34,542 nt of DNA from positions 1-34,542 of the forward strand of contig JAHBAE010000047.1 of NCBI GenBank assembly GCA_018384485.1, read 5' to 3'. This DNA comes from Kiritimatiellia bacterium. GTDB taxonomy: Bacteria > Verrucomicrobiota > Kiritimatiellia > RFP12 > UBA1067. The position numbers were made by a program, and so were the translations under genes. The first letter of the stretch is position 1; each line of letters begins with the position of its first letter. Below, one piece after another: positions 10,390 to 18,445 of the stretch. The notes under the pieces were generated by a model that did no database searches, was not told where the DNA came from, and saw only the letters and a program-made list of their open reading frames with translations.

Positions 10390-10836
10390 TTATTCAAAGA
10401 GTGCTTTATCAATGTTGATAAACGGAAAAATCGGCAAGAAGCCATTCTTATTCAAGTTCAAAAGGCCTAACTGCACAGCCGTCTTGTCGGAAACATTGAG
10501 AAGCCCCCAAGTAAACGAACTTATCTTATTGAAGTTCAAGAAGCCGAGCTGTACACAAGGCTCCTCACCCTTATTGAACCATGGCGCAAGCTGCAAAACG
10601 CCTGCCATTTCAGAGCAGTTAATGCCCCAGAAAGAAAGCTGTGCACCTTCCACCTTGGGAGTTCCGCTATAGATAAGAGAAAGTTCAAGCCCTTCCACAG
10701 CACTACATTTGGAACCAATGCCAAAAGCCACGTCTGCCGACTTTTGATTATTCTCACACCACCAGCTCCAAACGGCATCAGCATGAGAGGCAAACGCACA
10801 AGAGGCAATCACGAGAGCTACTGCAATTTTTTTCAT
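10390..10836 (-). CDS. Small secreted repeat protein, LA_2272-like surface-repeat type (paralog of 20497..21201)
   Basis: Signal peptide (MKKIAVALVIASCAFASHADA) and repeats such as GLELSLIYSGTPKVEGAQLSFW, VQLGFLNFNK, WGLLNVSDKTAVQLGLLNLNK. Confidence 0.6.
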   Translation of the reverse strand: MKKIAVALVIASCAFASHADAVWSWWCENNQKSADVAFGIGSKCSAVEGLELSLIYSGTPKVEGAQLSFWGINCSEMAGVLQLAPWFNKGEEPCVQLGFLNFNKISSFTWGLLNVSDKTAVQLGLLNLNKNGFLPIFPFINIDKALFE

Positions 10837-10875
10837 TTTTATCTTCCTTTCTTTGAGTTTATTTTGTGTAGTTTA

Positions 10876-11895
10876 TCACATGTCACTCTCGGAAATCAAT
10901 GCCTCACGGACCTTATTGACGCGAGATAACGTTTTAGCGAACATTTCGGGAGTCTGACTCTGCGCACCGTCACATTTGGCGTGGGGAGGGTCGTTATGGA
11001 CCTCGATGATAAGCCCGTCCGCTCCAATGGCCGCCGCCGCAACGGCAACGGAAGAGACCATCCACGAATGACCCGTCGCATGCGAAGGGTCGATAACGAC
11101 AGGCAAGTGCGAAAGCTTATGAAGAAGCGTCACCACTCCAAGATCAAGCGTATTCCTAAGCGCCGTCTCGAAAGTACGGATGCCGCGTTCGCAAAGAATG
11201 ACATTAGGATTGCCTGATGCCATAATGTATTCTGCGCTCATAAGCAGCTCCTGCAATGTGGCCGACATGCCGCGCTTGAGAAGAATCGGCTTTTTGGTAT
11301 ATGAACCGACCTCTTTCAAAAGGTTGAAGTTCTGCATATTTCTCGCGCCGATTTGAATTACATCGACATCATTGAACAGCTCGATATCTTTGAAATCCAT
11401 CAGCTCAGTTACGATAGGAAGCCCCGTCTCCTTCTTTGCAAGTTGAAGAAGTTTTATTCCGTCTTCTCCCATACCCTGAAATGCATACGGAGATGTACGG
11501 GGCTTGAAAGCGCCGCCTCGGAGCATCGTAGCCCCTGCCGCCTTCACGGCTTTTGCTATACCCACAATCTGCTCTTCACTCTCCACCGAGCAAGGCCCGG
11601 CGATCACTGAAAACGCACCGCCGCCGATCTTGACGCCAGAGCAGTCTATGACTGTGTCATCGGGATGGAATTTACGGTTCGCGGCCTTGTATGGCTCTTG
11701 AATGCGCCTTACAGTTTCAACCGAATCCATGGCCTCGATAACACCGGGGTCAAGATGCGAGATATCGCCGACGCAACCGATGATAGTTTCAAGATGGCCC
11801 TCGGAAACATGAGGAGTTATATTTTTAGATTCAAGCAGCGACTTCAAATTTTCAACTTCCGTCGCGCTCGCGCCTTTCTTGAGTATAATAATCAT
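10876..11895 (-). CDS. aroF: 3-deoxy-7-phosphoheptulonate synthase (DAHP synthase, type I-beta, with N-terminal ferredoxin-like domain)
   Basis: MIIILKKGASATEVENLKSLLESK N-domain; FSVIAGPCSVESEEQI, GGAFKPRTSPYAFQGMGEDG, PVVIDPSHATGHSWMV. Confidence 0.95.
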   Translation of the reverse strand: MIIILKKGASATEVENLKSLLESKNITPHVSEGHLETIIGCVGDISHLDPGVIEAMDSVETVRRIQEPYKAANRKFHPDDTVIDCSGVKIGGGAFSVIAGPCSVESEEQIVGIAKAVKAAGATMLRGGAFKPRTSPYAFQGMGEDGIKLLQLAKKETGLPIVTELMDFKDIELFNDVDVIQIGARNMQNFNLLKEVGSYTKKPILLKRGMSATLQELLMSAEYIMASGNPNVILCERGIRTFETALRNTLDLGVVTLLHKLSHLPVVIDPSHATGHSWMVSSVAVAAAAIGADGLIIEVHNDPPHAKCDGAQSQTPEMFAKTLSRVNKVREALISESDM

Positions 11896-11916
11896 TTCAT
11901 TGTTCTCCTTTTGATT

Positions 11917-13029
11917 TTAGATTTTTTGCAACTTGAAAAACTCGTCAAAAAACGCCGGATACGATTTTGCCGCGCACATCGTATCATCAAGCACAATCTC
12001 TCCAGACGCATACGACGATGCCACAGCTGCGGCCATCGCGATTCTGTGATCGGAAAATGTGGAAATTTCGCATGAACGAAACAGCTCTCCTTTTCCGTAG
12101 ACAGCAAAAGCCTCCTCTTCCTCTCGAGTTGCAACCCCAAGATTCTTAAGAACATTGGCCATTGCCGACACTCGGTTCGACTCCTTGTATCGCAACCTTC
12201 TTATTCCCGAGAAAATCACTTCGCCGCATTGTGCCGCCGCAACGACAGCAAGCACGGGGAAAAGGTCGGGACATTCCGAAACATCTATTACGACCGATGA
12301 AGAAGCATGCGCTTGGCTTATTTTTTTCAGCAGCCTGCATACGGCCTTATCCGGTTGAGCGCTCTCTTCGTCAAGACCTAAAACCTTCACATCCCCACCG
12401 AGAGAATTCATCGCAAACCAGAACGCCGCGCCAGACCAATCGCCCTCCACGGAGTAACGAGAAAGCTTTTTGTATCTCTGAGAACCAGGAACTTCAAAGC
12501 CATCGCTTTTTTCAAAAACCTTCACACCTGCCTCGGCAAGAACGCGAATCGTCATATCTACATAGCCGCGTGATTCTAGCCGCGAAGAAAAGCGGACAAA
12601 AGAATCTCCTTGCAGAATGGGAAGCGCAAAAAGAAGCCCTGTCACAAATTGCGACGAGACTGCGCCTTCCAAAGTAAAAAGCCCGCTCTCAAGAATGCTA
12701 TAGTCTAACTGAGGCCTTTCGGCAAGGCGGCCGGCCGTCTTGAAAACAGGGTGTTTGCCAAGCGCCGAAGCAACTGGGGAGAGAAACCGCCGCGTCGAGC
12801 CGCTCTCGCCGCAATCGAGGACGGGAGTATCTCCTTCTTTAGAAAGTTCCACCAAGCATCTTTTCGTCGCAAGAATATCATCGCTATCTCCTTCAGCGGG
12901 AGAAAGACGAGTCAAATCACCTGCAAGAAACGATGCAATAAGAAGTCTATGTTCATGAGATTTAGACCGCGGAGATGTCACGCACCCTCTGCGCGGACCT
13001 GCCTCTATGCGAATCGAGCGCGCGCTCAT
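11917..13029 (-). CDS. aroA: 3-phosphoshikimate 1-carboxyvinyltransferase (EPSP synthase)
   Basis: SPRSKSHEHRLLIASFLAG, CGESGSTRRFLSPVASALG, RLRYKESNRVSAM. The track ORF starts at 13089, but ATG at 13029 overlaps the aroKB stop as ATGA and matches the family N-terminus. Confidence 0.93.
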   Translation of the reverse strand: MSARSIRIEAGPRRGCVTSPRSKSHEHRLLIASFLAGDLTRLSPAEGDSDDILATKRCLVELSKEGDTPVLDCGESGSTRRFLSPVASALGKHPVFKTAGRLAERPQLDYSILESGLFTLEGAVSSQFVTGLLFALPILQGDSFVRFSSRLESRGYVDMTIRVLAEAGVKVFEKSDGFEVPGSQRYKKLSRYSVEGDWSGAAFWFAMNSLGGDVKVLGLDEESAQPDKAVCRLLKKISQAHASSSVVIDVSECPDLFPVLAVVAAAQCGEVIFSGIRRLRYKESNRVSAMANVLKNLGVATREEEEAFAVYGKGELFRSCEISTFSDHRIAMAAAVASSYASGEIVLDDTMCAAKSYPAFFDEFFKLQKI

Positions 13030-14441
13030 TGCCAGATATCCTCCTTTGTCAGATCTATCGGAACGATGCGGACATCTCCCCATCCGCACGGAAGCGCAAA
13101 CGCCACAATGTCGCCCGAGCGCTTCTTGTCACCCCGCATTTCTTCCACTATAGCCGCCTTCCCCATTCCGCAAGGAAGTTCGACTGGAAGGCCTGCGGCT
13201 GAAAAAACAGACTCAACCTCCTCCGCCCATGACTGCGGCGAAAGAGAACGGCGCACTGCAATACGCGCCTCCTCGCAGCAACCGATTGCAACAGCTTCGC
13301 CGTGCGGAATTGAATACTTAGAAAGTTTCTCGACAGCGTGTGCAACAGTATGCCCGCAATTAAGAAGCATCCTGCGATTTTTCGTTTCAAACGGATCTTC
13401 CCGCACAATCGACACCTTCACCATCAAATTCTCGGCTATTTGCTTTGCAGATGGAACGAAGCCCTTCCTGAATAAGCCGCAATTCTCTGATCTTCCTCCG
13501 ATTATCTCGTGTTTTATAAACTCCGCCATGCCGTCGGCGAGAATCTCGGAAGAAAGCGTTTCAAGAAAATCTACATCCGCAACCACCAGTTCTGGAAAAT
13601 GGAAAGCGCCTGCCAGATTCTTTCCTTCCGCAAGGTCGCACCCCGTCTTTCCTCCTGTAGAGGCATCAACCATTGACAGAAGCGTCGTAGGAATGTTTAT
13701 CCACTTAATTCCGCGCATCCATGTTGCAGCGGCAAAACCTGTCAGATCTCCTGTAACGCCGCCGCCGAGAGCGACGACTCGATCCTTCCTTCCAAGCCCC
13801 TTTTTCGCAAAGGCGCGCCAGAGCTCGACTACCGTACCGATTGACTTATTCTCTTCTCCCGAAGGAATCTCGACAAATGGCTTTACGTTAAGCCTCTCGC
13901 CCCAAAGGCGCGAAACATTCGCGTCAGATACGATGTTACCTTCGCGAAGAAAAGGGGAAGCAATGCCCTTCCCGACAATCACAAGCGACTGCTGCGCCTC
14001 GAAAAAGGCCGCAACCCTGTTTGGAAACGCCGCGTAATGCGCCGCTCGCTCCACCGCCTTATTCCCAAGCGGCCGGCTCTCAGGAAGCTTTGCAATACGC
14101 CGCGTAAGTTCCTCTTCGGACGGCGTATCGATGCAAAAGATATCTCCTGCCTTTTCGCAGGACAATCTGTTCTCCTGCCTGAGAAGCGTACCGCCGCCGA
14201 GTGAGACGACGCAGCTTTCACAGTCTCTTTCCAACTGCGCAATCGTCTCAAGAAGCGACGCGCTTTCCATCTCGCGGAACGCCGCTTCACCGGAAGAGGC
14301 GAAAATTTCAGAAATCGGCATGCCTGCCTTGGCCTCAATTACTGCATCAAGATCGATAAATCTTGAATTGGTCTTTTCTGCAAGAATCTGACCGAGAGTC
14401 GTTTTGCCGCTTGCGGGCGGACCATAGAGAAATAGAATCAT
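13026..14441 (-). CDS. aroKB: Bifunctional shikimate kinase / 3-dehydroquinate synthase (AroK-AroB fusion)
   Basis: N-terminal P-loop GPPASGKTTLGQILAEKTNSRFIDLDAVIE and SLGGGTLLR; C-terminal GGGVTGDLTGFAAATWMRGIKWINIPTTLLSMVDASTGGKTGCDL and NCGHTVAHAVE. Confidence 0.93.
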   Translation of the reverse strand: MILFLYGPPASGKTTLGQILAEKTNSRFIDLDAVIEAKAGMPISEIFASSGEAAFREMESASLLETIAQLERDCESCVVSLGGGTLLRQENRLSCEKAGDIFCIDTPSEEELTRRIAKLPESRPLGNKAVERAAHYAAFPNRVAAFFEAQQSLVIVGKGIASPFLREGNIVSDANVSRLWGERLNVKPFVEIPSGEENKSIGTVVELWRAFAKKGLGRKDRVVALGGGVTGDLTGFAAATWMRGIKWINIPTTLLSMVDASTGGKTGCDLAEGKNLAGAFHFPELVVADVDFLETLSSEILADGMAEFIKHEIIGGRSENCGLFRKGFVPSAKQIAENLMVKVSIVREDPFETKNRRMLLNCGHTVAHAVEKLSKYSIPHGEAVAIGCCEEARIAVRRSLSPQSWAEEVESVFSAAGLPVELPCGMGKAAIVEEMRGDKKRSGDIVAFALPCGWGDVRIVPIDLTKEDIWQ

Positions 14442-16816
14442 TAGAGCACCTCCGCATCCATATAATGACGCCTCTGTTCGCGCGCCTGCGCAACAAGCAT
14501 CGAAAAACCGTTCTCAACTTTACAACCAGCTTTCGCAGCGCGAGAGATAAGAGGCGTCATCTCAGGAACGTATACAAGATCATACACCAGCTCCTTACCT
14601 GAAAATTTGTAATCAGGAATCGGATCTACAGGAGTGGCATTGATAAGAACATCATACCCGCAAGGCGGCGTCGATCTATGAAACACTTCAAACCCAACTC
14701 CCATTTTTTTGAGCGCGGCTTTTACGGCCTGTGCAGCGCCTCCGTCCCCCAAGACTGCAACTTTCTTTTTGGAGATATCTCCAAAAGACGCCTTCAGCGC
14801 CTCTGAAAAACCGGTGCAATCCGTATTGTACCCGACGAAATCATTTCCTTCACAGACAACGGTATTTACAGCGCCTATCTCGCGAGCCATCGGAGAAATC
14901 CGGTCCATTAATCGCATTATCGAAGTCTTATGCGGGATGGTTACCGCCATTCCCTTCATCTTCATAGCTTTCATGAACGAAAGCGCCTCCTTCGCCGTTC
15001 TTGAAGGGAAAGGAATCATCACCGCATCAATATCCTCAGCGGAGAAAGCAGCATTATTTATCTCAGGCGAGCGAGTCTTTTTCAAAGGCCAGCCTGTAAC
15101 GCCGAAAATAGACGAAGCGCGCGTAACGGAACGGAAATTATAATCGCGGACAAGCTCGCGCGGCGTTACGTGTCCTATCTCTCCAAGTCCTTCAACCGAC
15201 GCATACGTCCAAAGAGAGCCAAGAGAACTTGCAAGGACTCTGGTTGGAAAACCGAGCGGGCCCATCGCGCAAACAACGCGCGAAGAAGGCTTCTCATCCT
15301 TGAGTGCGGAGAAAAGCGACGAGACATCTGAAAGCGAGCGCGGCATAAATGCGATTTTGGCGACATCGCCAGAACGCGCAAGATTGCGCAATACGCTTTT
15401 GATGTTCTTTATCGGACCTTCAAAGGAATGGACCGACCTTATGACTTTCGCGCCCGCTCCCCGAGCGAGATCGAGGAGAGAATCATCTCCAAAACCATCC
15501 TCGAAATCCACATACGAAAAAGCCACCGCCTTCTTATCTCTTGCTTGAGAGAAAATTTTCTTGAAAAAGTCGACACGAGTCTTGTCGCTTCCCGCAAAAG
15601 CGCCGCCGTCGCAAGTTTTTCTAAAAGTCAGGACTGCAGGAACCTTCCACGGCACTGCCTTTGCGAGCATTCTCGGAAAGGCTGAAACTCTCTCCCGCTC
15701 CGTCTCGTTTAGAAGATCGGCGCGCACTTCCACCATGTCAGAGAAATACTGCTGCTCTTTAAACTGCCTTAAACATTCCTTGAGCGTCCTCCCGGTGAGC
15801 GTAAGACAGATCCTCGGATGAGCCGCGGAAGACGCGATAAGAACATCTGCAATCGCAAAGGCCGCCGCCGCTTCCACCACAGGAAGAGCCCTGCGGACTA
15901 CACAAGGATCGTGTCGCCCTTTCATAACAAGTTTCGCAGGACGCATCGAAGAAAGATCGACTGAATGCTGCTCCACGAAAACTGTCGGCGTCGGGCGGAC
16001 GGCAAGGCGAAATACGATATCGCTTCCGTTCGTGCGCCCGCCCATAATTCCGCCCTGGCGGTTTGTCGTCGTGAAAACCGTTCCGTCCTTTACCGAAAAA
16101 GCGTCATTCGCCTCTGACCCTCGACGCGTCTGAGAATCGGCAAAAGCCTCCCCAAACTCAACTCCCTTGACGGCAGGAATTGAAAAAAGCGATGAGGCCA
16201 AAGCGCTTTCAAGCCCATCTCCCAATGCGCCGCCGATTCCAGGAGGAAGGCCTTTCACCGTGCAGAGAACTACGCCTCCTACCGAATCTCCTTTTTCGCG
16301 TGCACGCTCGATCTCGGCGACCATTTCGCCTTCCGTTCTTTTCCCTCTTATCGATTCTATACAGGCGCTAATCGAAACGCCGCGCTCTAAAAGATATTGG
16401 AGGCAGAGCGCTCCCGCAGCACACAATGGCGCGGTAAGACGGCCCGAATTTTTTCCGCCGCCCGTAGGAATGCGCCCCGTTTCTACCCATTGCCCGAAAT
16501 CTGCGTGCCCGGGGCGCGGCACCGTTCGCTCCACGCCGTAATCGGCAGGGCGCGCATCTTCATTCAAAATCTCGCCTATAATCTCGCCGCCCGTCGTAAC
16601 GCCGTCAATTGAAACTCCACTTTTAAAAACGACAATGTCATTTTCTTTTCTTTGCGTTGAAAGCTTATCGCGCCCGGGAGCGCGCCTTTCCATGAATGAC
16701 GCCAATCGCTCATTATTGATACGAAAGCCTGCAGGAAAGCCTTTAAGCGCAAACGACATCTTCCGCGCATGAGAAGCGCCGCGGATATCAAGATTTAGAA
16801 AATTGCCGATGCTCAT
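14441..16816 (-). CDS. Trifunctional chorismate synthase / type I 3-dehydroquinate dehydratase / shikimate dehydrogenase (AroC-AroD-AroE fusion)
   Basis: Single 791-aa ORF. About aa 1-330 is AroC (RRAPGRDKLSTQRKEND, RPGHADFGQWVETGRIPTGGGKNSGRLTAPL, RHDPCVVRRALPVVEA). About aa 333-558 is AroD (MVEVRADLL, LTFRKTCDGG, SVHSF, DVAKIAFMP). About aa 568-791 is AroE (FGVTGWPLKKTRSPEINNAAF, AVTIPHK, IGAVNTVV, GYNTDCTGF, GDGGAAQAV). Confidence 0.93.
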   Translation of the reverse strand: MSIGNFLNLDIRGASHARKMSFALKGFPAGFRINNERLASFMERRAPGRDKLSTQRKENDIVVFKSGVSIDGVTTGGEIIGEILNEDARPADYGVERTVPRPGHADFGQWVETGRIPTGGGKNSGRLTAPLCAAGALCLQYLLERGVSISACIESIRGKRTEGEMVAEIERAREKGDSVGGVVLCTVKGLPPGIGGALGDGLESALASSLFSIPAVKGVEFGEAFADSQTRRGSEANDAFSVKDGTVFTTTNRQGGIMGGRTNGSDIVFRLAVRPTPTVFVEQHSVDLSSMRPAKLVMKGRHDPCVVRRALPVVEAAAAFAIADVLIASSAAHPRICLTLTGRTLKECLRQFKEQQYFSDMVEVRADLLNETERERVSAFPRMLAKAVPWKVPAVLTFRKTCDGGAFAGSDKTRVDFFKKIFSQARDKKAVAFSYVDFEDGFGDDSLLDLARGAGAKVIRSVHSFEGPIKNIKSVLRNLARSGDVAKIAFMPRSLSDVSSLFSALKDEKPSSRVVCAMGPLGFPTRVLASSLGSLWTYASVEGLGEIGHVTPRELVRDYNFRSVTRASSIFGVTGWPLKKTRSPEINNAAFSAEDIDAVMIPFPSRTAKEALSFMKAMKMKGMAVTIPHKTSIMRLMDRISPMAREIGAVNTVVCEGNDFVGYNTDCTGFSEALKASFGDISKKKVAVLGDGGAAQAVKAALKKMGVGFEVFHRSTPPCGYDVLINATPVDPIPDYKFSGKELVYDLVYVPEMTPLISRAAKAGCKVENGFSMLVAQAREQRRHYMDAEVL

Positions 16817-17613
16817 TCAACCTCCTTCCCGAATACCGCCTTTGCCGCAACTCCTTCAGCAAGAGCCGTCTTCATCCTCTCTCTGTCGCCCGCGGCGAGA
16901 GACGATCGAAAATCTTCAAGCCTGGAAATATATCTTTCAAGAACTGGCATCAGCATATCTCTATTTTGAATGAAAAGCTCAGTCCACATTTCCGGATCAG
17001 GAGCGCCAACTCGCGCCATATCGCGGAAGCTGCCTGCGGAAAAGCCTTCGTGAAAACACGCAAGCTCGTCACGGACGTATGCAGATGATATCAAATGACA
17101 AAGCTGACTTGTAAAAGAAATCATCTGATCATGCCTCTCGGCAGTCGTAATGACCACGCGAGAGAAACCGAGCGAAAGGAAAAAATCGCGAACTGAAGAA
17201 TCAACCGTCTCACATTCTTTAAGAACGAGAATCATTGAGGCGCCATTAAAAAGATCTGCACTTGAATTTGCGTATCCGGCAACTTCCTTTCCGGCCATCG
17301 GATGGCCGCCTATAAAGCGCCAATCTCCCGTTCCGGAAGGAAATGCGGCAGCAATGCCGTCAAGGATAGAACGTTTTACACCGGCGATATCGATTACGAC
17401 TGCGCCTTTCTTGAATGAAGAGGAATGTTCAAGTATCCAAGGAACGACGGCCGAGGGCGGAAGACAGACAAGAATTATTTCAGCGTCTTCAAAGCCTGAA
17501 GCGTCCCCGTGGTGAAGCGAATTGACGGCATACCCTGCACGGAGGGCCGCCTTCTCAAACGAGCCTCCGATAAGCCCCATCCCCACAACAGCAACTTTAG
17601 CCGCTTTTTTCAA
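16813..17613 (-). CDS. tyrA: Prephenate dehydrogenase (TyrA, monofunctional)
   Basis: VAVVGMGLIGGSFEKAALRAG nucleotide-binding motif; FIGGHPMAGKEVAGYANSSADLF; overlaps the AroC-fusion start by ATGA. Confidence 0.9.
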   Translation of the reverse strand: MKKAAKVAVVGMGLIGGSFEKAALRAGYAVNSLHHGDASGFEDAEIILVCLPPSAVVPWILEHSSSFKKGAVVIDIAGVKRSILDGIAAAFPSGTGDWRFIGGHPMAGKEVAGYANSSADLFNGASMILVLKECETVDSSVRDFFLSLGFSRVVITTAERHDQMISFTSQLCHLISSAYVRDELACFHEGFSAGSFRDMARVGAPDPEMWTELFIQNRDMLMPVLERYISRLEDFRSSLAAGDRERMKTALAEGVAAKAVFGKEVE

Positions 17614-17648
17614 TTTCTTTCCTCTTTCTCAATGTCCTTTTTAACGGA

Positions 17649-17676
17649 AAGCCCCGCTCTTTTCAGGGCGGGGCTT
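17649..17676 (-). terminator. Intrinsic terminator hairpin between leader peptide and tyrA (attenuator 3:4 structure)
   Basis: On the minus strand, AAGCCCCGC - 10-nt loop - GCGGGGCTT, followed by the short U-rich tract TCCGTT; 36 nt upstream of the tyrA start. Confidence 0.8.
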
Positions 17677-17703
17677 CGTCTCAACACTGTCTTCATTCTG
17701 AAA

Positions 17704-17793
17704 TCAGGCAACGACACATCCCCGCGTCTGAATAAACGCGTAGTAGTAAAACTTTCCTGCGTAAGGCGAATATGTCATACCCTGTAATTTCAT
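17704..17793 (-). CDS. Putative Tyr/Phe leader peptide, 29 aa: MKLQGMTYSPYAGKFYYYAFIQTRGCVVA
   Basis: ATG (17791-17793) to TGA (17704-17706); 5 Tyr and 2 Phe in 29 codons with the run TTT TAC TAC TAC GCG TTT. Sits directly upstream of a terminator hairpin and tyrA. Below the size cutoff of the ORF track. Confidence 0.75.
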   Translation of the reverse strand: MKLQGMTYSPYAGKFYYYAFIQTRGCVVA

Positions 17794-17814
17794 GTGACGT
17801 ATTTTAACACCTTC

Positions 17815-17852
17815 GCGCGGAATGTTGCGTAACTTGAGGAAACATTCCGCGC
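17815..17852. repeat. 12-bp perfect inverted repeat (GCGCGGAATGTT / AACATTCCGCGC, 14-nt spacer)
   Basis: Arms 17815-17826 and 17841-17852, between the rubrerythrin stop and the leader peptide start. Confidence 0.9.
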
Positions 17853-17862
17853 AAAAATGCCA

Positions 17863-18414
17863 TTACTTGAAGTAACGGTTGTAAAGACCCTGGAAGGCTT
17901 TGCCGTGGCGGGCCTCGTCCTTGGCCATTTCATGGACCGTGTCATGAATGGCGTCATAACCGAGCTCCTTCGCGCGTTTGGCGATGGCGAGCTTTCCGGC
18001 CGTAGCGCCGCATTCCGCCTCCATACGACGACGGAGATTCTCCTTCGTCGAATCGGTGACGATATCAATCGTCTTGCCGAGAAGCTCCGCGAACTTCGCC
18101 GCATGCTCCGCCTCTTCAAACGCAATACGCTTGTAGGCTTCCGCAACTTCAGGATAACCTTCGCGATCAGCCTGACGAGACATCGCAAGATACATTCCGA
18201 CTTCGCAGCATTCGCCGTTGAAATGATCCTTCAAGCCCTGCGTCACCTCGGCGTCATCGACGATGCCGTCGCCGACATGATGCTCCGCGACAAAGTTAAG
18301 ACCGCCCCCCTGTTTGAGAAACTTCTCGCCAGGAACGCCGCACTGCGGACACTTTGCGGGCGCCGCATCGCCTTCAAAAACAAACCCGCATACGGGGCAC
18401 ACCCATTTAGCCAT
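17863..18414 (-). CDS. Reverse rubrerythrin (N-terminal rubredoxin-like domain plus ferritin-like domain)
   Basis: N-terminal [23 protein letters not shown] followed by diiron ferritin-like [11 protein letters not shown] and DEARHGKAF motifs. Confidence 0.9.
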   Translation of the reverse strand: MAKWVCPVCGFVFEGDAAPAKCPQCGVPGEKFLKQGGGLNFVAEHHVGDGIVDDAEVTQGLKDHFNGECCEVGMYLAMSRQADREGYPEVAEAYKRIAFEEAEHAAKFAELLGKTIDIVTDSTKENLRRRMEAECGATAGKLAIAKRAKELGYDAIHDTVHEMAKDEARHGKAFQGLYNRYFK

Positions 18415-18445
18415 TATTTTTCCTCCTTGTTTTTAACTTGTGAAA

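Larger units (their letters stand above)
17649..17793 (-). promoter_or_regulatory. Candidate translation-coupled transcription attenuator of the tyrA-aro operon
   Basis: Leader peptide with FYYYAF. A 1:2 hairpin 5'-CGCGUUU-AUUC-AGACGCG-3' lies over and just after the aromatic codons. A GCGGGG segment in the leader ORF (17720-17725) can pair with the terminator 5' arm CCCCGC (17668-17673). Confidence 0.75.

Noticed and set aside
12751-14037. 428-aa + strand ORF
   Set aside because: Antisense to aroA/aroKB, Ser/Arg/Pro-rich, no family signature.
17815-17852. Intrinsic terminator for rubrerythrin
   Set aside because: A strong stem, but the T-run lies on the wrong side for the minus-strand transcript; reported as an unexplained palindrome instead.
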